This document shows positions 9,701 to 15,940 of a DNA stretch of 64,000 nucleotides, piece after piece. Position 1 is the stretch's first letter. Each line of letters opens with the position of its first letter. This stretch comes from CAYMKL01 sp964390805. GTDB lineage: Bacteria; Chloroflexota; Anaerolineae; VGOG01. The position numbers and the translations under genes were made by a program. The stretch is taken from NCBI GenBank assembly GCA_964390805.1, contig CAYMKL010000017.1, positions 13,287 to 77,286 on the forward strand, given 5' to 3'. The notes under the pieces were generated by a model. It was not told the DNA's origin. It saw only the letters and a list, made by a program, of their open reading frames with translations, and did no database searches.

Positions 9701-9843
9701 AGATGCATCGAGCCACCGATCCCTGGCGCGCTGTCCAACAGATACACTTTGTACCCCATCTGTGCCAGCAGTTGGGCCGACCCCATGCCGCTGATGCCGG
9801 CTCCTACAATTAAGACGGACCCAGCTCTATTTGAAGCTACCAT
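6781..9843 (-). CDS. hdrA: Double HdrA: flavin-bifurcating Hdr subunit A, tandem fusion
   Basis: HdrA holds the bifurcating FAD of the Hdr complex. This one is 1020 residues against about 650 for a usual HdrA, because two HdrA-type modules are joined. Residues 1-450: dinucleotide-binding GAGISGMGSAQ, an unusual cysteine-rich CGICIMLPDQPAYCPTLECG segment, ferredoxin motifs CNNCGLCPEVCP and CTRCGKCVEVCP, then the FAD domain. Residues 465-1020: the VGVFVCTCRG N-terminal domain, a second dinucleotide site (GGGLAGLTAALELA), a second FAD domain, and two C-terminal ferredoxin motifs CSFCGLCVEACP and CKGCGVCAMVCP. Three stretches are encoded in frame by heptamer repeats, all in apparent linkers. The start overlaps the preceding gene by 17 bases. 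Confidence 0.92.
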   Translation of the reverse strand: MVASNRAGSVLIVGAGISGMGSAQLLAQMGYKVYLLDSAPGIGGSMHLLDRTFPTDSCGICIMLPDQPAYCPTLECGMNPNIEILPCAEVESLEGEAGDFRASILHRPRYVDIDKCNNCGLCPEVCPVERPSDYEGHLHKVKAIYRPPTRAVPDAYVIDMDYCTRCGKCVEVCPTDAIDLGMVEQHSEIGVGAVILSPGYQAFDARIKGEFGYGYYDNVLTSIEFERMVSLAGSTQAHLVRPSDGAAPGSVAFVQCVGSRDESIGYPYCSSVCCMYTAKQLAAAKEIDADLEATVFFMDIRTFGKDFERYFNRVEALPGVAYRRCMVSSIKEVPQTHDLRVAFATEDGTLLEEDFGMVVLSVGLAPPEGFQALVNRLGVALNESGFCLTDRFAPHETTRPGVFVGGAFREPKDIPETVAEAAGVLSSVFRVSGLGVDSKLETQDSKLTQVERDVSDEEPRVGVFVCTCRGEVSEVVDVEAVADYAGQLSDVALARVVEDACGADLAAIRKAVEEQGLNRVVIAGCSHRLYQPEFAALMRQAELNPSLLERADIREGVAWVHRDLPQQATVKAQAAVEMAVTKSTFQYSISNIQSPISKRGLVIGGGLAGLTAALELAELGFGVDLVERDGELGGVLRTAHYTLEGGKPQELLGSLIERVKANGLVNVYLNTELRELRGTKGNFLTTLALADGSDEVLEHGAIIVAAGAQPATTAEYLCGQHESVLTQKQLEAQISNTQYPIPNIQTVVMIQCVGSRDDTRPYCSRVCCSHAIKNALKLKELNPETRVYVLYREIRTYGFHELYYREARDKGVVFIRYELPDKPRVEASSRGSARGAAGEGLRVILREPILGQEITLDADLLVLSTGIAPHGNGALSQVLGVPLNEDGFFQEAHPKMRPLDFLKEGVFLCGLAHSPRFIDEAICQAKGAAVRAAALLSLPRLESKDTLVKVNARLCSFCGLCVEACPYEARYLDYDERVAKVIEVLCKGCGVCAMVCPNKATAQVAFGPKQMLMAVDALME
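7606..7652. repeat. In-frame heptamer repeat inside hdrA (copy c)
   Basis: Units GGATATT / GGGTATT repeated in phase; read on the minus strand they encode the stretch around SNTQYPIPNIQ in the second FAD domain, just before VMIQCVGSRD. Confidence 0.85.
8048..8096. repeat. In-frame heptamer repeat inside hdrA (copy b)
   Basis: Units such as GGATATC, GGATATT and GGAGATT in phase; they encode TFQYSISNIQSPISKR immediately before the second dinucleotide-binding motif. Confidence 0.85.
8503..8577. repeat. In-frame heptamer repeat inside hdrA (copy a), with inverted half
   Basis: Units GAGTTTC / GAGTCTT followed after about 8545 by complementary ACTCGAA-type units. The array encodes the linker GVDSKLETQDSKLTQVE between the two HdrA modules. 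Confidence 0.85.
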
Positions 9844-11398
9844 CTAGCACTCCTGTTTGAGTTTCGGGTTTGGAGTTCTGGGTTTCGAGTTTTCTTTTCT
9901 CTTGCCGCAATATCACAATCGCTGACGAGGCGGCGGCTTTGGCCTGGGCCACGGTGTCGGGGATGTCCTTGGGGCCCTGGCAGCAGCCGGCCAAATAGAC
10001 GCCGTCTCTGGTGGTGTCCACCGGGCGCATCTTGGGATGGGCTTCGGCGAAGAAACCGTCGGACGAGCGCTCCAGATCCAGCAGCCCCGCTACGTCTTCC
10101 ACATCCGCCCGCGGCACGACGCCCGTTGCCAGGACAACCAGGTCGGCCTCCATTTCCAGAGGCTCGCCCAGAATCGTGTCCTCCGCTCGCACCACCACCC
10201 TGTCCCCACGTTTGTAGATCTCCGACACGCTGCCCCGACGGTACATTACCCCCTCGCGCTTCACCCGGTCGTAGAACTCCTCGAAACCCTTGCCAAAGGC
10301 CCGCACGTCCATGTAGAATATCGTCACGTTGGCCTTCGGTATTCTCTCCTCGACCAGGTGGGCCTGCTTGGCGGTGTACATGCAGCACACCCGCGAGCAG
10401 TACTCGTTGCCCACGGTCTGGTCCCGCGAGCCCACGCACTGGATGAACACCACGTCCTTCGGCTCCCTGCCGTTGAGAGTGATCTTCCCCGCCGTGGGGC
10501 CGGAGGCCGAGGCCAGGCGCTCAAACTCGAGGGCGGTGATGACGTTGGGGTATCTTCCGTAGCCCAGCTCCGGTTTGATGTGGGCATCGAACTGGTCGTA
10601 GCCGGTGGCTACCACGATGGTTCCCACATCCAGCTCCACGATCTCGTCCTCTTGGTCGTAGTCAATGGCGTCGGCCGGGCAGAAATGCTCGCAGGTGCGG
10701 CAGTTGCCGGTCAGGAAATACAGACAGTGCTCTCGGTCAATGACCGGCACGTTGGGCACGGCCTGGGGGAAGGGGGTGTAGATATTGCCTCGCCCCTGGA
10801 GGCCCATGTCGAAATCCAGGAGCAGCGGCCGTGGCTGCTTATCGGTTACATCCTCCAGCTTGATGGCCCCCGTGGGGCAGACGAAGGCGCAGGCCCCACA
10901 GGCGATGCAGTCTTCAGAGATCTGATAGAAAGGCGCGGCCACCTCCCGCTCCACCCCTCGTCCCACAAAGCTGATGGCGCTGACCCCCACCAACTCCTGG
11001 CACACCCGCACGCACAGCCCACACAGGATGCAGTCGTCCTCCATAAGGGGGAAACGGGGCTTCTCGATACCCAGTTCGGCCGCCAACTGCTGGAGCAAGG
11101 GGACTTCAGGGCAGCGGGCCAGCAACAACTCCACGATCATCCGCCGCCCCTTCAGCACTTTCTCGGAGGCGGTGAAGACCTCGATCTCGTCGCGGATGGG
11201 ATAGTTGCAGGCCGTGACCAACCGCGCACGTCCCCGGTGCATCACTTCCACCGTGCACAGCCGACAGACGCCGTAGGGCTCCAGGGCCTTGTGATAACAC
11301 AGGGTCGGGATGGGAATGTTCAGCTTTTCCGCTGCTTCCAGGATAGTGGTATCCTGCTCGACCTCGATTTCTCGTCCGTCTATAACTACGCGAATCAT
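9827..11398 (-). CDS. NuoG-like ferredoxin domain fused to the C-terminal half of HdrA
   Basis: A 523-residue chimera. Residues 1-75 are a [2Fe-2S] domain (CYHKALEPYGVCRLCTVEV), as in NuoG/HoxU/Fe-hydrogenases. They are followed by ferredoxin motifs CILCGLCVRVC and CIACGACAFVCP. From about residue 200 (YTPFPQAVPNVPVIDREHC) the protein is the C-terminal half of HdrA: FAD domain with CVGSRD, CSRVCCMYTAKQ and AGCCQGPKDIPDTVAQAKAAAS. The missing N-terminal half of that HdrA is the separate gene at 13766-14212, with nuoF and nuoE between. The last 25 residues are heptamer-encoded (KLETQNSKPETQ) and overlap the hdrA start. Confidence 0.9.
   Translation of the reverse strand: MIRVVIDGREIEVEQDTTILEAAEKLNIPIPTLCYHKALEPYGVCRLCTVEVMHRGRARLVTACNYPIRDEIEVFTASEKVLKGRRMIVELLLARCPEVPLLQQLAAELGIEKPRFPLMEDDCILCGLCVRVCQELVGVSAISFVGRGVEREVAAPFYQISEDCIACGACAFVCPTGAIKLEDVTDKQPRPLLLDFDMGLQGRGNIYTPFPQAVPNVPVIDREHCLYFLTGNCRTCEHFCPADAIDYDQEDEIVELDVGTIVVATGYDQFDAHIKPELGYGRYPNVITALEFERLASASGPTAGKITLNGREPKDVVFIQCVGSRDQTVGNEYCSRVCCMYTAKQAHLVEERIPKANVTIFYMDVRAFGKGFEEFYDRVKREGVMYRRGSVSEIYKRGDRVVVRAEDTILGEPLEMEADLVVLATGVVPRADVEDVAGLLDLERSSDGFFAEAHPKMRPVDTTRDGVYLAGCCQGPKDIPDTVAQAKAAASSAIVILRQEKRKLETQNSKPETQTGVLDGSFK
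9853..9897. repeat. Heptamer repeat encoding the C-terminus of the NuoG-HdrA fusion
   Basis: Units GAGTTTC / GGGTTTG / GAGTTCT in phase, same flavour as the array at 8503-8577, coding the tail of the fusion protein. Confidence 0.8.
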
Positions 11399-11407
11399 TC
11401 TGTCCCT

Positions 11408-13264
11408 CTACCGAACATGAACCGCGTCAAAGCGGCAAGTGTCGCGACAGACCCCGCACTTGATGCACAACTCCGTATTGATGGTGTGGAGCTGCTTCTT
11501 CTCGCCGCTGATGGCTCCCTCAGGGCATGGCCGGACACAGGCCCCACAACCAGTGCAAGCCTCAGGGTCAATGTAGTACTCGATCAGCGCCCGACACACG
11601 CCGGCTGGACACTTCTTGTCAAAGATGTGGGCCTCGTACTCGTCGCGGAAGTAGCGCAGGGTGGACAGCACCGGGTTGGGCGCGGTGCGGCCCAGGGCGC
11701 ATAGGGCGAAGCCCTGTAGAAACTCCGCCAGCTCCTCCAGCAGGGGGATGTCCTCTGGCGTGCCCTCCCCGTCGCAGATGCGGTTCAAGATCTCCAGGCT
11801 GCGCTCAATCCCCTCACGACAGGGGACGCACTTGCCACAGGACTCCTCACGTAGGAAGTTGAGAAAGTAACGGGCCACGTCCACCATGCAGGTGGTCTCG
11901 TCCATGACGATCATCCCGCCGGAGCCCATCATGGAGCCGGCCTTGGTCAGCTCATCGTAGTCCACGGGCAAGTCCAGCAGGCTCTCCGGCAGGCACCCTC
12001 CCGACGGCCCTCCTGTCTGCACAGCCTTGAACTTCTTGCCGTCGGGAATGCCGCCCCCGATATTGTAGATGATCTCCCGCAGGGTGATGCCCATCGGCAC
12101 TTCCACCAGGCCGGTGGTGTTTATCTTGCCCACCAGGGAGAATATCTTGGTGCCCTTGCTGCCCTCGGTACCGATGCCGGCATACCACTCCCAGCCCTTG
12201 TTTATCAGCAAGGGGACATTGGACCAGGTCTCGACGTTGTTCAACGCGGTGGGGCTGTCCCACAGGCCCTTCTCCGTAGCGTGCAAGTACTTCGGACGGG
12301 GTTCCCCCACATCGCCCTCCAGAGAGCGCATCAGGGCGCTGGACTCCCCGCACACAAAAGCGCCACCCCCACGCCGGATCTCGATATCGAAATCAAACCC
12401 AGAGCCCAGAATATCTCGCCCCAGAAATCCGTACTCACGGGCCTGCTCAATGGCAATGCCTACGTTATGTACAGCCAGCGGGTACTCGTGGCGGACATAG
12501 AAGTATCCTTCGTGCGCGCCGACGGCGTAAGCGCCAATGATCATCCCCTCCAGAATGCTATGGGGATTCCCCTCCAGCAGGCCCCGGTCCATGTAAGCCC
12601 CTGGGTCTCCCTCATCGGCGTTGCAGATCACATACCTCACGTCGCCAGGGGCCTGGCGGCAACTTGCCCACTTGCGACCGGTGGGGAACCCACCGCCGCC
12701 GCGCCCGCGCAGCCCCGCCTTTTTGACCACCTCAATGACCGTCTCTGGCTCCATCGTCGAAAGAACCTTGACCAGTGCCGCGTAGCCTCCCTGGGCAATG
12801 TAATCGTCAATGTCGGTTGGGTCTATAAAACGGCTGACCTGAAAGATCTCCCGTCGCTGCTTGCGATAGAAGGGCACCTCGTGCTCATAGGTGACCCGCT
12901 GCCCTGTGACTGGGTCCACGTGCAGCAGCCGTTCGATGACCTCGTCGTGCAACACCGTCTGCTCAATAATCTCCGGCACATCGTCCGGCTTGACCCGTTG
13001 GTACAGGATTCCCCCTGGGTCTACGATCACAATAGGCTCGATGTCACAGAAACCGTGGCAACCGGTGGCCTTGACCTCCACCTGATCCTGAAGTCCCCGC
13101 TGCTGGAGCTCATCCTGGAAGGCCCTCACCACCGGCAATGACCCATAGGCCCGACAGCAAGTGCCGTCGCTGATGGTGATGCGCTGCTGGTCTGGCCTGC
13201 GGCTTTGCTTGATTCTTTCCCTTAGTCCTTCGAATTCCTCAGTACTGGTAATCTGCTTCACCAC
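11408..13264 (-). CDS. nuoF: NuoF-like NADH-oxidising flavoprotein with extra ferredoxin domains
   Basis: This 618-residue protein is the FMN and NADH-binding subunit of a bifurcating-type NADH module (HydB/HoxF/BamH kind). An N-terminal thioredoxin-fold [2Fe-2S] domain has CCRAYG and GCHGFCDIEP. The NADH/FMN domain has GRGGGGFPTGRKW and CNADEGDPGAYMDR. An SLBB domain and the N3-type [4Fe-4S] site ESCGKCVPCREG follow, then two C-terminal ferredoxin motifs (CTGCGACVRPCP, CIKCGVCRDTC). The extra N- and C-terminal clusters distinguish it from respiratory NuoF. Only nine bases separate it from the NuoG-HdrA fusion. Confidence 0.95.
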   Translation of the reverse strand: MVKQITSTEEFEGLRERIKQSRRPDQQRITISDGTCCRAYGSLPVVRAFQDELQQRGLQDQVEVKATGCHGFCDIEPIVIVDPGGILYQRVKPDDVPEIIEQTVLHDEVIERLLHVDPVTGQRVTYEHEVPFYRKQRREIFQVSRFIDPTDIDDYIAQGGYAALVKVLSTMEPETVIEVVKKAGLRGRGGGGFPTGRKWASCRQAPGDVRYVICNADEGDPGAYMDRGLLEGNPHSILEGMIIGAYAVGAHEGYFYVRHEYPLAVHNVGIAIEQAREYGFLGRDILGSGFDFDIEIRRGGGAFVCGESSALMRSLEGDVGEPRPKYLHATEKGLWDSPTALNNVETWSNVPLLINKGWEWYAGIGTEGSKGTKIFSLVGKINTTGLVEVPMGITLREIIYNIGGGIPDGKKFKAVQTGGPSGGCLPESLLDLPVDYDELTKAGSMMGSGGMIVMDETTCMVDVARYFLNFLREESCGKCVPCREGIERSLEILNRICDGEGTPEDIPLLEELAEFLQGFALCALGRTAPNPVLSTLRYFRDEYEAHIFDKKCPAGVCRALIEYYIDPEACTGCGACVRPCPEGAISGEKKQLHTINTELCIKCGVCRDTCRFDAVHVR

Positions 13265-13294
13265 TCAACTCTACCTTAACCTATCAACCCACGA

Positions 13295-13762
13295 TCAGGC
13301 AGCATCCCGCGCCTTCACTCTCTTCAACAAAGTTTCAGTCCTGGATGAGGTCATCTGGCCATGGTACACGCCATCTATGACCACCACGGGGCCCAGGGCA
13401 CACGCCCCCAAACAGTTGACCGTCTCCAGAGTAAACTGCAAGTTCTCGTCCGTCTCTCCAGCCTGGATACCCAGATTGCGTTCGATAGCCTCCAGCACCC
13501 GCACCGCCCCCCGCACGTGGCAGGCCGTCCCCATGCAGACGTGGATCACGTGCTTGCCCCTGGGCTTCAGGCTGAAGGCTTTGTAGAAAGTGGCCAGGCT
13601 GATCACTTTGGAAAGGGGGATGTCCAGAGCTCGGGCCACGTAGCGCAGAGCATCCTCAGGCAGATAATTCACCTCGTCCTGGATATCCTGCAACACGGCG
13701 ATGATGGCCGTCTTGTCGTGTTGGTGCCTGTCCAGGACATGCTCAATCACACCCGTCTCCAT
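13295..13762 (-). CDS. nuoE: NuoE-like [2Fe-2S] subunit
   Basis: The 155-residue protein matches NuoE/HoxE/BamG-type subunits. An N-terminal helical domain (LQDIQDEVNYLPEDALRYVA) precedes the thioredoxin-fold [2Fe-2S] domain with its four cysteines in CMGTAC and NCLGACALGP. It works with the NuoF-like protein 30 bases downstream to take electrons from NADH. Length and cysteine pattern are normal. Confidence 0.95.
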   Translation of the reverse strand: METGVIEHVLDRHQHDKTAIIAVLQDIQDEVNYLPEDALRYVARALDIPLSKVISLATFYKAFSLKPRGKHVIHVCMGTACHVRGAVRVLEAIERNLGIQAGETDENLQFTLETVNCLGACALGPVVVIDGVYHGQMTSSRTETLLKRVKARDAA

Positions 13763-13765
13763 CCC

Positions 13766-14212
13766 CTATCCCTCCCCGCCCCTGCCGACCTTCTCCACGT
13801 AGGGATCGTAGCGGATGATACAGTTCTCGGCGCAGAGCCCGCAACTCGTACACCTATCCATGTCCACGCTGCGGGCCTTCTTGCGCACCCGCACGCGAAA
13901 ACGACCCGCCGCCCCTTCCACCGCCTCCACCTCTGAGTAGGTCAAGAGCACGATGTTAGGATGCCGGGCCACGTCAACCATTTTGGGAGTTAGGATACAG
14001 GCCGAACAATCCAAGGTAGGGAAGGTCTTGTCCAGTTGGGACATGCGCCCGCCGATGCTGGGCTCCCTTTCCACCAGATACACTTTGAAGCCGGCATCGG
14101 CGATGTCCAGCGCGGCCTGGATACCAGCTATCCCACCCCCTATCACCAGGGCTGCCGGAGAGGCATTGTCCCGCCCCGCCTCGATTGTGACATCCTGCTC
14201 GTTTTCATGCAT
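13766..14212 (-). CDS. Split HdrA, N-terminal half as a separate gene
   Basis: Only 148 residues: a dinucleotide-binding GGGIAGIQAALDIADAG, the conserved GRMSQLDKTFPTLDC segment with ACILTPKMV, and one ferredoxin motif CTSCGLCAENC. It then stops (YDPYVEKVGRGGEG). In canonical HdrA the chain continues from this ferredoxin loop into a RKAIYIPFPQAVP-type sequence; that continuation is found in the NuoG-HdrA fusion at 9827-11398. So the two genes look like complementary halves of one HdrA separated by nuoE and nuoF. It starts at ATG 14212, overlapping the small upstream ORF by eight bases. Confidence 0.88.
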   Translation of the reverse strand: MHENEQDVTIEAGRDNASPAALVIGGGIAGIQAALDIADAGFKVYLVEREPSIGGRMSQLDKTFPTLDCSACILTPKMVDVARHPNIVLLTYSEVEAVEGAAGRFRVRVRKKARSVDMDRCTSCGLCAENCIIRYDPYVEKVGRGGEG

Positions 14213-14357
14213 GAGTTTCCACCGTCAAAGCTTCATCACTCCAGGGAGCCAGCCAGTCAGCGTCAGAACGCATGAAGCCCTTCTCAAAGAATCGCCCCAT
14301 CGCTTGTCTAAGAGCGATCAAATCCCGGAAGGGCTCCCAACAGACCGAATCTGCCAT
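14205..14357 (-). CDS. Small ORF resembling an Hsp20 N-terminus
   Basis: Fifty residues from ATG 14357, with a GGGGTGA ribosome site ten bases upstream. The sequence WEPFRDLIALRQAMGRFFE resembles the N-terminal arm of small heat-shock proteins, but the whole alpha-crystallin domain is missing. It is the first ORF behind the hdr promoter and its stop overlaps the next start (ATGCATGA). It could therefore be a leader peptide kept for translational coupling, or a truncated hsp20 remnant. Confidence 0.5.
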   Translation of the reverse strand: MADSVCWEPFRDLIALRQAMGRFFEKGFMRSDADWLAPWSDEALTVETHA

Positions 14358-14460
14358 TACGATACTATTCACCCCTTCGTGTAGATTCTGGCAATTGCAC
14401 AGTTCAGTTGTGTTAGAACAACACTCTGGCCAGGCCAATCTCCCCTAGCGTCGAGCGATA

Positions 14461-14489
14461 ATTATACTACCAGATTCTCTAATAGGCAA
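14461..14489 (-). promoter_or_regulatory. Sigma-70 promoter of the hdr-etf operon
   Basis: On the minus strand TTGCCT (14489-14484), 17-base spacer, perfect TATAAT (14466-14461). The start point would be near 14454, giving a leader of about 97 bases. In it, GTTGT and ACAAC half-sites separated by six bases (14407-14422) could be an operator. Confidence 0.65.
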
Positions 14490-14558
14490 ATCCACGTGCC
14501 AGGCCTCACGTTTACGCCCCCTTTTCTCAGACAAGAAAGTCCGAAAGGGCAATTTCAT

Positions 14559-14587
14559 TTGACATCTAAGTATTATCGTGCTACACT
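14559..14587 (+). promoter_or_regulatory. Sigma-70 promoter of the MFS gene
   Basis: TTGACA (14559-14564), 17-base spacer, TACACT (14582-14587). The predicted start is near 14594, only about ten bases before the ATG at 14604, so the mRNA would be almost leaderless. Confidence 0.6.
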
Positions 14588-14603
14588 TCGCTCCACTGGA
14601 AAA

Positions 14604-15860
14604 ATGCCCCTACTAGAATATCTGAAGCACCTCCGGCAAATCTATGACGAATACCCCCGCCAGTTCTGGACGCTCATCGTGGCCATGTTCATTGACCGGC
14701 TGGGCGGGGCGCTCATGTTCCCCTTCTTCACCCTCTACATCACCAGAAGATTCGGTGTGGGCATGACGGAGGTCGGCGTCATATTTGGACTGTTCTCCAT
14801 CGCCAGCGTGGGGGGTGGCATGTTCGGCGGTGCGCTGACCGATCGCCTGGGGCGGAAGGGGATGCTGATCTTTGGGCTGGTCGCCAGTGCGTTGAGCAGC
14901 CTGCTGATGGGGGTGGTGAACTCCATCGAGCTTTTCTTTGGCAGCGCGCTGGTCGTGGGCCTCTTTGCCAACGCTGGCGGCCCGGCGCAGCAGGCGATGG
15001 TGGCCGACCTGCTGCCGGACGAAAAGCGCACCCAGGGATTCGGCATCCTGCGCGTGGTGGCCAACCTCGCTGTCACCATCGGTCCGGCCATTGGAGGATT
15101 GCTGGCCGCCCGGTCCTACCTGTCCTTGTTCATCTGCGACGCAGTGTTAAGCCTGATCACGGCCGGCATCGTGGTGCTGGTGATACAGGAGACCAAGCCC
15201 GCTCCGCGCGAGGGCGAACCTGAGCAGACGATGGCCCAGACATTCGGCGGCTACCGCGACGTATTGCGGGACACCACGTTCGTCCTGTTTATCGGGGCTT
15301 GCATCCTGATGACGCTGGTCTACATGCAGATGAACAGCACCCTGGCTGTCTATCTGCGGGATACCCACTCCGTCTCCGAACAGGGCTTTGGGTACGTCCT
15401 GAGCCTCAACGCGGCGATGGTCGTCCTGTTCCAGTTTTATGTCACGCGCCAAATCAGCAAGTACCGGCCATTGAGCATGATGGCCATAGGCACGCTGCTG
15501 TATGCCATTGGATTCGGGATGTACGGTTTCGTCTCAGCCTACGCCCTGTTCCTGGTGGCGATGGCCATCATCACCATCGGCGAGATGATGACCGCTCCGA
15601 CCGCCCAGGCAATGGTGGCCCGCTTTGCGCCTGAGGACATGCGAGGACGATACATGGCCTTATACGGTTTCAGTTGGCTAATCCCATTCACCGTAGGGCC
15701 TCTCCTGGCGGGACTGATCATGGACAACGCCGACCCGCGCTGGGTCTGGTACGCCGCCGGACTGATAGGCCTGGTAGCTGCTGGCGCCTTCGCTCTGCTG
15801 CAACTCCACGCTAGACACCCCTCTGAGAAAACCACCGAAGTGACTGAAATCATGGCTTAA
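14604..15860 (+). CDS. MFS transporter (drug/metabolite exporter type)
   Basis: A 418-residue major facilitator protein with about 12 membrane segments. The motif-A loop GGALTDRLGRKGMLIFG lies between helices 2 and 3, and a central charged loop ends at about residue 215. I start it at ATG 14604 (MPLLEYLKHLRQ), because the longer reading from 14496 would begin upstream of the promoter at 14559-14587. It resembles multidrug exporters of the DHA1 type; the substrate is unknown. It is divergent from the hdr operon. Confidence 0.88.
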   Translation: MPLLEYLKHLRQIYDEYPRQFWTLIVAMFIDRLGGALMFPFFTLYITRRFGVGMTEVGVIFGLFSIASVGGGMFGGALTDRLGRKGMLIFGLVASALSSLLMGVVNSIELFFGSALVVGLFANAGGPAQQAMVADLLPDEKRTQGFGILRVVANLAVTIGPAIGGLLAARSYLSLFICDAVLSLITAGIVVLVIQETKPAPREGEPEQTMAQTFGGYRDVLRDTTFVLFIGACILMTLVYMQMNSTLAVYLRDTHSVSEQGFGYVLSLNAAMVVLFQFYVTRQISKYRPLSMMAIGTLLYAIGFGMYGFVSAYALFLVAMAIITIGEMMTAPTAQAMVARFAPEDMRGRYMALYGFSWLIPFTVGPLLAGLIMDNADPRWVWYAAGLIGLVAAGAFALLQLHARHPSEKTTEVTEIMA

Positions 15861-15865
15861 GAACC

Positions 15866-15893
15866 CGACCGACCACTGGCCGGGTCGTTGTTT
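15866..15893 (+). terminator. Possible terminator after the MFS gene
   Basis: CGACC and GGTCG arms around an inner ACC/GGC pairing, followed by TTGTTTG. The stem is short and imperfect. Confidence 0.35.
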
Positions 15894-15940
15894 GAAAACA
15901 GTATTACGATAGAGAGGCAACTGCCTCGGGAGGAGTAAGT

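Noticed and set aside
10037..11704. A 555-codon plus-strand open frame opposite the NuoG-HdrA fusion
   Set aside because: High GC leaves long antisense frames open. Its translation is rich in His, Arg, Gly and Leu without any domain, while the opposite strand encodes a clear Fe-S flavoprotein.
1..14212. Class II benzoyl-CoA reductase operon
   Set aside because: The electron-transfer parts resemble Bam proteins, but the tungsten subunit BamB and BamC are not in the window, so the name is not justified.
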